Below, in pieces: positions 30,937-36,923 of a DNA stretch of 40,610 nt (position 1 is its first letter; each line of letters opens with the position of its first letter). A program made the position numbers and the translations under genes. The notes below the pieces were generated by a model. It worked only from the letters and a program-made list of their open reading frames with translations, was not told the DNA's origin and did not search any database. Source of the stretch: a virus; IMG/VR virus record IMGVR_UViG_3300012000_000047, positions 1 to 40,610 of that record; one strand, written 5' to 3'.

Positions 30937-31122
30937 ATGCGACACGCATTCAAGATACTTGAGGAGTTGGGTGCCGAGTGCGACCGGCTCGGAGTGCGCG
31001 TGGTTGACGTTCACGGCGAGAGAGGCTCTGCGTCAGAGTTCCTTGCCAAGATCGTCCGCTACATCGAAGCACGGGAGAATGAGTGCGACGCGCTCCGTGC
31101 CACTCCAAAAACCGACGAGTAG
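30937..31122 (+). CDS. Cassette 3 protein (61 aa)
   Basis: Own ribosome site AAAGGAG (30924-30930) with 6-nt spacing. The sequence is helical with a basic start (MRHAFKILEELGAECDRLGVRVVDVHG) and ends IEARENECDALRATPKTDE. It is unrelated to the neighbouring cassette proteins. Function unknown. It ends at TAG directly in front of site d. Confidence 0.55.
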   Translation: MRHAFKILEELGAECDRLGVRVVDVHGERGSASEFLAKIVRYIEARENECDALRATPKTDE

Positions 31123-31175
31123 CCACAGAACGATGCGATCTGCGGCTCCGTCCGCAGCATCGCTTGGTTCTGTGG
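31123..31175 (+). repeat. attC-like site d (53 bp, best-formed)
   Basis: CCACAGAAC (31123-31131) is exactly complementary to GTTCTGTGG (31167-31175), a 9-bp outer stem. Then comes an unpaired spacer (GAT against TTG), GCGAT with ATCGC, an extrahelical C, CTGCGG with CCGCAG and a short loop. This is the full attC architecture: outer R stem, unpaired spacer, inner L stem with one extrahelical base. Confidence 0.8.
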
Positions 31176-31224
31176 CGAACCCCAAACGTATTGAAAAACT
31201 AACGGAAAGCGACGGATTACGAAT

Positions 31225-31419
31225 ATGAGTGGGGGGTGGATTCCGGCAACGGAGCGTATGCCGGAGGACGGCGTGGTGGTGCTGGCATGGCAAGGCAAGC
31301 GGGTGGTGTTCGGATACCGCCGCGACGGTCAGTGGATCGACACGCTCTACGGATGGGTGATTCCGAATGGGCCGACTCACTGGATGCCGCTCCCGGCCCC
31401 GCCCGAGACGAGCAAGTAG
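31225..31419 (+). CDS. Cassette 4 protein, DUF551 family (64 aa)
   Basis: A complete minimal DUF551 protein: GGWIPATERMPEDGVVVLAWQGKRVVFGYRRDGQW, then PTHWMPLPAPPETSK. The opening WIPxxERxPEDG and the WMPLPxPP end define the family, whose function is unknown. The ribosome site is weak (GGAAAG). Its tail and its attC left arm equal those of the gene at 29723, showing that two cassettes share an origin. Confidence 0.75.
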   Translation: MSGGWIPATERMPEDGVVVLAWQGKRVVFGYRRDGQWIDTLYGWVIPNGPTHWMPLPAPPETSK

Positions 31420-31471
31420 CCACAGAACGCTTGCGATCAGCGGCTCGTCCGCTGCATCGCTTGGTTCTGTG
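31420..31471 (+). repeat. attC-like site e (52 bp)
   Basis: CCACAGAAC (31420-31428) with GTTCTGTG (31464-31471). Inner stem GCGAT/ATCGC, extrahelical C, CAGCGG/CCGCTG and a CTCGT loop. Same subtype as site d. Confidence 0.8.
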
Positions 31472-31494
31472 AGCGCAGGAAAACGAGGTGAACG

Positions 31495-31734
31495 ATGTGC
31501 GACGATGACTCTGTGATGTGGCCTTCAACGCTGCCGCCATGCTCAGTCTCAATCTCTTGGGCGCAGGCGTTGCAGATTGCAATGGCCCAGCAGATGGACG
31601 AGACATGGAAGCAGGCGGCCGTCGAAGGGTGGGCGTTCAAGGAACTGGACTGGACGCCGACAAAGCCGACGCACCGCAAGGACGGCCCGCCGCCAACGGC
31701 GATGTCGTTTGAGCCACCAACGGACGGCAAGTAG
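31495..31734 (+). CDS. Cassette 5 protein (79 aa)
   Basis: Ribosome site GAGGTG shortly before ATG 31495. The sequence MCDDDSVMWPSTLPPCSVSISWAQALQIAMAQQMDETWKQAAVEGWAFKELDW is quoted only by its landmarks: Cys at 2 and 16, a helix around AQALQIAMAQQMDETW and a Pro-rich end (PTKPTHRKDGPPPTAM). Not recognised. Ends TAG then CCACAGAAC. Confidence 0.5.
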   Translation: MCDDDSVMWPSTLPPCSVSISWAQALQIAMAQQMDETWKQAAVEGWAFKELDWTPTKPTHRKDGPPPTAMSFEPPTDGK

Positions 31735-31827
31735 CCACAGAACGGCGGCATTGAGCGGCTCGCGACCGCTCACTTATCCATACCGCAGAGCGTGATCGCG
31801 AGTCCGCTCCAATGCTTGGTTCTCATG
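31735..31827 (+). repeat. attC-like site f (93 bp, double bulge)
   Basis: CCACAGAAC (31735-31743). Then GCATT pairs with AATGC, an extrahelical C, GAGCGG with CCGCTC, an extrahelical T, CTCGCGA with TCGCGAG; GTT is at 31819-31821. Two extrahelical bases on the same strand are typical of attC. The reverse strand reads NQALERTRDHALRYG, a peptide of the type I remember at the ends of planctomycete predicted proteins. Confidence 0.75.
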
Positions 31828-32382
31828 GCTTTCTGGTTCACCAGCGACACGCACTTCAATCACGCGAACATCATTGAACACTCGCGGCGGCCATTCGCCT
31901 GCTTGGAGGAAATGACAGAGACGATGGTTGCTCGCTGGAATGAATGCGTCCTGCCGGGCGATGTGGTTTTCCATTTGGGGGACTTTGCCCTTTCATGGGG
32001 CAATAAGCACGCCGCTCCTATCGACGCCATCCTTGCCAGACTAAACGGCCAGAAGTGGCTGATCTGCGGTAACCATGACAGAGACGAGGTCAAGAAGAAT
32101 CCGCGATGGACGATGGTGAAGGACTACCATGAGATCAAGGTCGATTTCGGTGGGCCGCACAAGCAACGGATCGTCATGTTTCACTACGCGATGCGAGTCT
32201 GGAATCAGATGCACAGGGGCGCGTGGCACCTGCACGGGCACAGCCACGGCAGCCTGTCGGACATTGGCGGCAAGACGATGGACGTTGGAGTGGACTGTCA
32301 CGGGTTTCGGCCGGTCGGCGTGGAGGCCATCGCGGCCTTCATGCGGGATCGGGAGCCTGTAACGTGCGATCACCATCAATGA
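31825..32382 (+). CDS. Cassette 6 metallophosphoesterase (185 aa)
   Basis: Calcineurin-like phosphoesterase: FTSDTHFNHANII (Asp-x-His), GDVVFHLGDFALSWG (GD block), LICGNHDRDEV (GNHD), then MFHYAMRVW and LHGHSHGSL (GHSH). The set of metal ligands is complete, so it should hydrolyse a phosphodiester or nucleotide substrate. Proteins of this type are common in phages and cassettes. ATG 31825 lies 6 bp after the junction GTT without a Shine-Dalgarno sequence in its own cassette. Ends TGA, overlapping site g. Confidence 0.9.
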   Translation: MAFWFTSDTHFNHANIIEHSRRPFACLEEMTETMVARWNECVLPGDVVFHLGDFALSWGNKHAAPIDAILARLNGQKWLICGNHDRDEVKKNPRWTMVKDYHEIKVDFGGPHKQRIVMFHYAMRVWNQMHRGAWHLHGHSHGSLSDIGGKTMDVGVDCHGFRPVGVEAIAAFMRDREPVTCDHHQ

Positions 32383-32468
32383 GAACGATTGCATTGAGCG
32401 GCTCGCGACCGCTTTGTTTTCAATACCGCAGGGCCGGATCGCGAGTCCGCTCCAATGCTTGGTTCGCA
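32380..32468 (+). repeat. attC-like site g (double bulge)
   Basis: TGAGAAC (32380-32386), then GCATT/AATGC, C bulge, GAGCGG/CCGCTC, T bulge, CTCGCGA/TCGCGAG; GTT 32462-32464. Nearly the same as site f in its stems, with a different loop. R' is GTTCGC, so the outer stem across the junction is only GAAC/GTTC. Confidence 0.75.
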
Positions 32469-32479
32469 AGGAGTTGAGT

Positions 32480-32869
32480 ATGACACGTTTCATTTTTGCG
32501 ATTGTCGCGACCGCTTGTGTGGTGGCCGCTGGCGAAGGCTTTGACCTGCGACCGGAAGAATATGAACGCGCGGCGGCTGCGGAGGCGGCGGCTCGCGCCG
32601 ACAGAGAGCAGCCGCTGCGCTTTGAACACGCCCCGTCGCGCTACGCGGTTGTCACTGGGAACGGCCGAGACGTTGCCGCGTTCATTGAGCGATACCAGAC
32701 GGCCCTCTGGCCTGATTGGCGAGGCGACGCCCGGTACGCGGCGCACATTGAGGACGCCATGGCAAGAGCGAGGAAGGCGGGCCGGGCGATCATTTGGACG
32801 GGTAGCGACGAGCATAAGCGGGCGTTTGTGACAGCGTGCGTGGCGCTGCCGATTCCGGGTATCGACTGA
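32480..32869 (+). CDS. Cassette 7 exported protein (129 aa)
   Basis: Own ribosome site AAGGAG (32469-32474), directly after the junction. It has a signal peptide (MTRFIFAIVATACVVAAGEG), a charged region LRPEEYERAAAAEAAARADREQ and then SRYAVVTGNGRDVAAFIERYQ and AIIWTGSDEHKRAFVTACVALPIPGID. The C-terminal half resembles a small alpha/beta exported domain; not recognised. Different in composition from its neighbours. Confidence 0.55.
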   Translation: MTRFIFAIVATACVVAAGEGFDLRPEEYERAAAAEAAARADREQPLRFEHAPSRYAVVTGNGRDVAAFIERYQTALWPDWRGDARYAAHIEDAMARARKAGRAIIWTGSDEHKRAFVTACVALPIPGID

Positions 32870-32875
32870 CCGCGT

Positions 32876-32968
32876 TTGCGAACGCCAAGGATCAGGAGCG
32901 GCGAGACATGAACACTGACAACACGCAAGGCGCGGCCGAGCCGTCTCCTGCATCCGCTGGTTCTCAGG
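32876..32968 (+). repeat. attC-like site h (start codon in loop)
   Basis: TTGCGAAC ends at 32883 and matches the GTTCGC that opens its own cassette at 32462. GGAT/ATCC, extrahelical C, CAGGAG/CTCCTG; GTT 32960-32962. The long loop carries ATG 32908, with CAGGAG (32893-32898) as ribosome site. Confidence 0.7.
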
Positions 32969-33228
32969 CCGTGGCGTGGTGGGTGACGCTGCCGGGACGC
33001 GACTTCCCGTACCTGTCGCACATCCAAGACAGGGCGCTCTTCTGCCAGAAGGACGAGCCGGGGAGCGAAGTCATACCTCTGTACCGCTCGCCCACCCTCA
33101 CCAACGCGGAGCGCGAGGCGATCCAAACGGCGGCTATGGTCTACGAGCAGGGGGCCAAGCAGATGGGCCACGTTGAGGATGGAAAGCGGGCTGTTGCGTT
33201 GCGGGCCATGCTGGAACGATTGGGCTGA
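32908..33228 (+). CDS. Cassette 8 protein with attC-encoded N-terminus and LLERLG-type tail (106 aa)
   Basis: The first 18 residues, including SPASAGSQ, are encoded by site h; the cassette-encoded part starts at SQAVAWWVTLPGRDFPYLSH and has no nearby ATG. The end EVIPLYRSPTLTNAEREAIQTAA...LRAMLERLG is the shared module of the genes at 30109 and 30440. Three cassettes thus use the same fused tag and the same C-terminal block around a different middle. Function unknown. Confidence 0.6.
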   Translation: MNTDNTQGAAEPSPASAGSQAVAWWVTLPGRDFPYLSHIQDRALFCQKDEPGSEVIPLYRSPTLTNAEREAIQTAAMVYEQGAKQMGHVEDGKRAVALRAMLERLG

Positions 33229-33250
33229 GAACCAGTGTTTCTCTGGTTCC
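33225..33250 (+). repeat. attC-like site i (truncated end of array)
   Basis: CTGAGAAC (33225-33232) is complementary to GTTCTCAG at 32960, so it belongs to cassette 8. It has only GAACCAG pairing with CTGGTTC over TGTTTCT and lacks the inner L stem. It marks the right end of the array. Confidence 0.55.
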
Positions 33251-33267
33251 CGATAGCCACGCCCGCC

Positions 33268-33353
33268 GTCGTGATAACGCGCGGCGTCCAGCGTGACGCA
33301 CGGGCGAGACGCAGGCGGCCCGGCGATCTCGCGTCGCCGGTCGTGATAACGCG
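33268..33353 (+). repeat. 14-bp direct repeat GTCGTGATAACGCG (two copies)
   Basis: Identical copies at 33268-33281 and 33340-33353, in the gene-free region 33251-33414 between the array and the tail genes. The spacing is 72 bp. The second copy lies just upstream of candidate late promoter 2, so they may be operator or activator sites. Confidence 0.5.
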
Positions 33354-33359
33354 GCAACT

Positions 33360-33388
33360 TTCGGCGAGACCTTCCGCATTGCTAGAGT
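33360..33388 (+). promoter_or_regulatory. Candidate late promoter 2 (TTCGGC-N17-TAGAGT)
   Basis: Same layout as at 23400 and 35308, including ATTGC before the second hexamer. It is the last non-coding element before the tail/baseplate gene group and is preceded by the 14-bp direct repeats. Confidence 0.35.
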
Positions 33389-33414
33389 GCAGAGGCACCC
33401 TGCGGAGGCCCGGC

Positions 33415-33495
33415 CATGTCCCTGGTTCCTGACCTCGAAGGCTGGGACGAGGACGAAGACCTCGACATCGCTATCGTCCTCGGAGAGCGAATCTA
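33415..33495 (+). CDS. 26-residue acidic peptide
   Basis: GCGGAGG at 33402-33408 precedes ATG 33415. The product is MSLVPDLEGWDEDEDLDIAIVLGERI, quoted in parts: start MSLVPDLEGW, acidic core DEDEDLDI, end AIVLGERI. Its TAG is directly followed by the GTG of the next gene, so the ribosome site may serve both. Function unknown; a translated leader for the tail operon is possible. Confidence 0.45.
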
Positions 33496-33804
33496 GTGTC
33501 GTCGTTCACGCAACTGCCAGCCCGGATGAACGTCGAGATCAGGGCCGGCGACAAGGCCTCGACCAGCGTCGACTTCGACGTCTCCCTGGCTCCGTACACC
33601 GTGTCGTCGCAGATCATGTCGCTCGTCACGGGCCAGATTGTGTCGCCAATCACGACCACTGTGACCAACGCCGCGAATGGGCAAGTCTCGCTCTCGTTTC
33701 CGACAAGTCTTCCGGCTGGCTCCTATGGCTGGCAGATGATCTGGACGAGCAGCGATGGCGGGCGACGAACCGCTTTGTCGGGCGTCGCCGAATACGTCCC
33801 CTGA
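33496..33804 (+). CDS. Baseplate/tail-like beta protein (102 aa)
   Basis: GTG start immediately after the small peptide. The pattern LPARMNVEIRAGDKASTSVDFDVSLAPYTVSSQIMS, then AANGQVSLSFPTSLPAGSYGWQMIWTSSDGGRRTALSG is that of phage N-terminal baseplate proteins (BppU-like): an Ig-like beta sandwich with a late YGWxMxW strand. The gene at 35363 is of the same type. It probably forms part of the tail tip. Confidence 0.6.
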   Translation: MSSFTQLPARMNVEIRAGDKASTSVDFDVSLAPYTVSSQIMSLVTGQIVSPITTTVTNAANGQVSLSFPTSLPAGSYGWQMIWTSSDGGRRTALSGVAEYVP

Positions 33805-33814
33805 CGAGGCGATC

Positions 33815-34831
33815 GTGCCGACCTTCATTGCGGTCACTCCCCCCTCTGATCCGATCTTGGTCACAGTGGGCGGCTCGCAGAATATCATCCAGTCTGTGGC
33901 CGGCGCCGGGCCGTCCCAGGTCTCTGTGGGCCAGCAGCCGAGCCCGGCTCTGCCCGAGCCGCTCCCCAAGCCTCGCGGCATGGCCTGGATGATGTCGACG
34001 AAGGCCTCGGGCTCGATCAGCATCTCAGCGACCACAGCCTCCGGATTCTTCACGGTGAGGTGGTGGGACGGTCAGGTTCAAGTCGTCGGCCCAGCCAGCG
34101 CGGCGTCGCCCCTGTTCGCCACCAGGGCGATTCCGTCGACAGGCGACTGGTCAGGTTCGAGCCCCAAGGAAGTCTACGTCTGGGCCGGGAACCGCACCCA
34201 GAGCGGCGAGTTGCTCTCTCTGAGTGCAGCCTCGGTCGGGGCTGTGTTCCTCGACGTGTCAGACTGCGACTCGCTGGAGTCGCTCAACTGCGCGACCAAC
34301 TCGCTCTCGTCGCTCGACTTGTCTCGAACGCCGTCGCTTCGCTTCCTGTATTGCCAGAGCAACTCGCTGCAAGTCCTCGACACGTCGCTGCTGCCGCTGC
34401 TGCGGGAACTGTACTGCCAAGCGAACGGCCTGCCGTCGCTCAACCTCGCCGGCAATCGCCGCGTCGAGGTCGTGCAGTGCAACAACAACCAACTCACCGG
34501 CCTCTCGCTGGATGGGCTGGCTGCCCTGACGCGACTTTACTGCCACTACAACTTCTTGACATTGCTCGACCTGCGTCCGGCGACGTCGCTGCGAGAAGTG
34601 AACTGCGTCGGCAATCTCCTGACGTCCGTGCGGGCGGCTGGCCTGCGACTGAGTGGAGCCCTGGCGGGCGTGTTCAGTCAGAACCAACTCTCGGCCCAGG
34701 CCTTGAACTTGCTGTACTCCGACCTCGCGGCGACGACCGGAGGGTCGCTGTATGTCTCGTCCAACCCAGGCACGTCGAGCGACACGCCGGTGATCGCGAC
34801 CAGCAAGGGATACACGATCTATGGCAGTTGA
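33815..34831 (+). CDS. Tail protein with leucine-rich repeats
   Basis: A 338-residue protein. Residues about 1-60 are Pro/Ser-rich. Then a beta stretch (GFFTVRWWDGQVQVV), the PKEVYVWAGN segment and a series of about nine leucine-rich repeats with a 21-residue period (LESLNCATNSLSSLDLS, LRFLYCQSNSLQVLDTS, LRELYCQANGLPSLNLA, and so on). The repeats have conserved Leu, Cys and Asn and are of the bacterial BspA-like kind. A C-terminal beta region follows. LRR tail proteins are presumably receptor-binding. GTG 33815 has GACGAGG upstream; an ATG at 33755 would overlap the previous gene. Confidence 0.75.
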   Translation: MPTFIAVTPPSDPILVTVGGSQNIIQSVAGAGPSQVSVGQQPSPALPEPLPKPRGMAWMMSTKASGSISISATTASGFFTVRWWDGQVQVVGPASAASPLFATRAIPSTGDWSGSSPKEVYVWAGNRTQSGELLSLSAASVGAVFLDVSDCDSLESLNCATNSLSSLDLSRTPSLRFLYCQSNSLQVLDTSLLPLLRELYCQANGLPSLNLAGNRRVEVVQCNNNQLTGLSLDGLAALTRLYCHYNFLTLLDLRPATSLREVNCVGNLLTSVRAAGLRLSGALAGVFSQNQLSAQALNLLYSDLAATTGGSLYVSSNPGTSSDTPVIATSKGYTIYGS

Positions 34832-35306
34832 CTTGTTCTTCCAGGCTCGCGGCCGCAGTGTCGCGACGACGATCCCAGAGGTTCGAGCCCGCCTGGGCGA
34901 GTGCGGCGAGCCTCTGCCCACGCTGCCAGTCGTCGCCATCCTGGGGGATGGCGAGTCGCCTGACGGGCTGCCGCCTGGGGCTCTCGTCCTGCGGCTGCCC
35001 TCCCAGGAGCAACTCGTCGAGACTTGGCTCGCGGGAGGGTCGCTCGCGGGTGATGGCGAGATGCCGCAGCCCGTGCCAGACACGATCACGGCGACGCAGA
35101 TCAGGCTCTGGCTGTTGGGGCGAGGCATCTCGCTGGCAGTCGTCGATGCGGCAGTGGCGAACTCTGGCAACGAGGCCGCGATGATCCAGTGGGAGTATTC
35201 GCCGTACATCGAGCGATCGCATCCTCTCGTCGAGGCGATCGCTGCAAGTCTGGGCATGGCGCCCGTTGACGTCGACGCGGCGTTCATCGAAGCGTCCAGC
35301 CTGTAA
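34821..35306 (+). CDS. Conserved tail-region protein (161 aa)
   Basis: The C-terminal half has the pattern ITATQIRLWLLGRGISLAVVDAAVANS..., AMIQWEYSPYIERSHPLVEAIAASLGM, which I remember from phage proteins that follow tail-fibre genes, with unknown role. The N-terminal half is Pro/Gly-rich. It overlaps the LRR gene by 11 nt. Confidence 0.6.
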   Translation: MAVDLFFQARGRSVATTIPEVRARLGECGEPLPTLPVVAILGDGESPDGLPPGALVLRLPSQEQLVETWLAGGSLAGDGEMPQPVPDTITATQIRLWLLGRGISLAVVDAAVANSGNEAAMIQWEYSPYIERSHPLVEAIAASLGMAPVDVDAAFIEASSL

Positions 35307-35307
35307 C

Positions 35308-35337
35308 TTCAGGTCTCCAAGCGTCCGCTGATAGCCT
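35308..35337 (+). promoter_or_regulatory. Candidate late promoter 3 (TTCAGG-N18-TAGCCT)
   Basis: The element lies in the 56-bp gap 35307-35362 and repeats the layout seen at 23400 and 33360. The hexamers deviate from sigma70 consensus, so a phage-specific or extracytoplasmic-type factor would be needed. Confidence 0.3.
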
Positions 35338-35362
35338 GGAGCGTACCCCCAGGAGCCCCGAT

Positions 35363-35716
35363 GTGGCGACCTACACCGTCCATCCTGATGCGTTGGACTT
35401 GCTGTTCGTGTCAGGCGACGAACTCAGCGTCCTGCTGGACTTCGAGCAGAACCTGACTGGCTATCAGTTCTCGACCGGCATCTACGAAGTGGCCGAGGTC
35501 GTGAATGGGGCAGTCGTCGCGACGACGCCGTTTGCTCGCAACTTCACGATCACGCCAGTTGACCTCTCCCAGGGCTCGCTGAACCTCTCCCTGAGCGAGA
35601 CGGACACCTCGGCCTTCAATCCCTCGGTCACTTATCGCTGGTATCTGCGGTGGGTAGCGCCGGGTATCGTCACTCGGACTGTGGTCGCCGGCTCCATCAA
35701 CGTGAGGCTGCCGTAG
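35363..35716 (+). CDS. Baseplate/tail-like beta protein, paralogue-type of gene at 33496 (117 aa)
   Basis: GTG start with CAGGAG 7 nt upstream. It shows the same fold pattern as the gene at 33496: ALDLLFVSGDELSVLLDFEQNLTGYQFS, then QGSLNLSLSETDTSAF and VTYRWYLRWVAPGIVTRTVVAG. It is a BppU-like N-terminal domain without a long C-terminal domain. Probably an adaptor for the repeat protein that follows. Confidence 0.6.
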   Translation: MATYTVHPDALDLLFVSGDELSVLLDFEQNLTGYQFSTGIYEVAEVVNGAVVATTPFARNFTITPVDLSQGSLNLSLSETDTSAFNPSVTYRWYLRWVAPGIVTRTVVAGSINVRLP

Positions 35717-35718
35717 CC

Positions 35719-36558
35719 ATGCCAGAAATCGTCGTCCAAGGCACCGCAGCGATCCAAGTCTCAGTCTCGCCCGGCCTGGGTGCGTCTGTGGTCGTCAATG
35801 GCACCGCGACCTCGATCGTGGGAACTGCCGGAATCAACCCGTTCATCGCCGGCGCGAACATCACGATCACGACGACCGGGGGCGGCATCACAGTCATTGG
35901 CCGGAACCCTCCGGTGTACTCCGTCCAGGGCATGACTGGCACTGTCGTCCTCACGCCAGCCACGATCTCCGCCGCGAACCTCGTCCACTCGCACAGCACG
36001 TCAGACATCGACCTGTTCACGACTGCGGCCCGGCTGTCTTCGCCTGTGCAGAGTGTGGCCGGCAGGACTGGCATCGTCACGCTCACGACCACTGACGTGG
36101 CGGCCTTCACGGCAGCCGCGAGCGCGGCTTCGCCCGTGCAGAGCGTGGCTGGCAGGACTGGCGTCGTCTCGCTGACGACCACCGACATCGCGTCGTTCAC
36201 TACGTCGGCCCGGCTGGCTTCGCCTGTGCAGAGCGTGGCTGGCAGGACTGGAACGATCACGCTGACCACGACCGACATCGCCCTGTTCACGACTGCGGCG
36301 AGACTGGCGTCGCCGGTGCAGAGCGTGGCCGGCAAAACCGGCGAGATCGTCCTGTCGCACGTCGACATCTCGGCGGCGGCAGCCACCCACACGCACTCGT
36401 ACGTCTCGTCGCTGAACTCTGTGAGCGGAGCAGTGACGCTGTCGCAGGGGCAGGGGATCAGCATCACAGTCAACGGGAACTCTGTCCAGATTTCCGCGAG
36501 CGCTCAGCCCGGCGAAGTCTCGGCAGTCCTGTGGCCGGCATTCATCCTGGGAGGATAG
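35719..36558 (+). CDS. Tail-fibre protein with four 30-residue repeats
   Basis: A 279-residue protein. After a beta-rich start (VVVNGTATSIVGTAGINPFIAG, ITITTTGGGITVIGRN), four tandem copies of a 30-residue unit follow, each beginning SPVQSVAGRTG / KTG and containing LTTTDIAxFTTAARLA (about residues 107-225). The units suggest a triple-stranded fibre shaft. A distal HTHSYVSS-type knob-binding segment and a final beta strand follow. The DNA repeats have a 90-bp period (from about 36039). Confidence 0.75.
   Translation: MPEIVVQGTAAIQVSVSPGLGASVVVNGTATSIVGTAGINPFIAGANITITTTGGGITVIGRNPPVYSVQGMTGTVVLTPATISAANLVHSHSTSDIDLFTTAARLSSPVQSVAGRTGIVTLTTTDVAAFTAAASAASPVQSVAGRTGVVSLTTTDIASFTTSARLASPVQSVAGRTGTITLTTTDIALFTTAARLASPVQSVAGKTGEIVLSHVDISAAAATHTHSYVSSLNSVSGAVTLSQGQGISITVNGNSVQISASAQPGEVSAVLWPAFILGG
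36039..36398 (+). repeat. Four tandem 90-bp coding repeats
   Basis: TCGCC(T/C/G)GTGCAGAG recurs at about 36039, 36129, 36219 and 36309, each followed by GTGGC(C/T)GGCA. Silent differences between copies exceed amino-acid differences, as expected of an old duplication under protein-level constraint. Confidence 0.8.
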
Positions 36559-36561
36559 TCG

Positions 36562-36921
36562 ATGGCAAATCCGAACATCGTGGCGACGACGTCGATCTAT
36601 GGCCGCACTGACGTGCAGGCTGTCGGCGTGTCGGCGACTGCGATCACCACGAACGCGTCGGGGTCGGGCAAGGTCTACAAGATCAACAGCCTGATCGTGT
36701 CGAACGTCGGCGGCGTCGCTGGCGTGGACGTTGACGTCTCGCTGCACCGCTCCGGCGTGTCTTACCACCTCGTCAAGGCCCTGAGCGTTCCCGCCGACTC
36801 GTCCGTGGTCGTCGTGGGCAAGGAGAACCCCTTCTATCTCATGGAGGGAGACTCGATCCGGATCGCGGCCGGGTCGTCCAATAGCGTCCACGCAATCTGC
36901 TCGTACGAGGAGATCGCCTAG
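36562..36921 (+). CDS. Small beta-sandwich tail protein (119 aa)
   Basis: The sequence YGRTDVQAVGVSATAITTNASGSGKVYKINSLIVSNVGG, VDVDVSLHRSGVSYHLVKALSVPADSSVVVVGKEN-type, ending RIAAGSSNSVHAICSYEEIA, is a jelly-roll-like strand pattern. It is common in tail and decoration proteins of phages. It lies between the repeat fibre and the Ig-like protein in the tail operon, with GGAGG before the start. Confidence 0.6.
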   Translation: MANPNIVATTSIYGRTDVQAVGVSATAITTNASGSGKVYKINSLIVSNVGGVAGVDVDVSLHRSGVSYHLVKALSVPADSSVVVVGKENPFYLMEGDSIRIAAGSSNSVHAICSYEEIA

Positions 36922-36923
36922 TC

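Larger units (their letters stand above)
30065..33250 (+). mobile_element. Integron-like gene-cassette array inside the phage genome
   Basis: Nine sites of attC type (listed separately) alternate with single + strand genes, giving eight complete cassettes with junctions at GTT 30149, 30495, 30897, 31167, 31464, 31819, 32462, 32960 and 33246. In every complete cassette the first bases after the junction are complementary to the left arm of the same cassette's own site, as expected if the modules move as circles. For example, GTTCTCAT (31819) pairs with ATGAGAAC (32379), and GTTCGC (32462) with GCGAAC (32878). No integrase gene is present in the window. Reading-frame lengths, codon context and gene content differ between cassettes. 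The strict GTTRRRY consensus is not kept (GTTCTGT, GTTCTCA, GTTCGCA), which is the main reservation. Confidence 0.75.

Noticed and set aside
30060-33250. CRISPR array
   Set aside because: The repeats differ in sequence, are separated by genes of variable length and fold as attC-like sites; there are no uniform spacers.
33815-34831. Diversity-generating retroelement variable region in the LRR protein
   Set aside because: No reverse transcriptase or template repeat is visible in the window.
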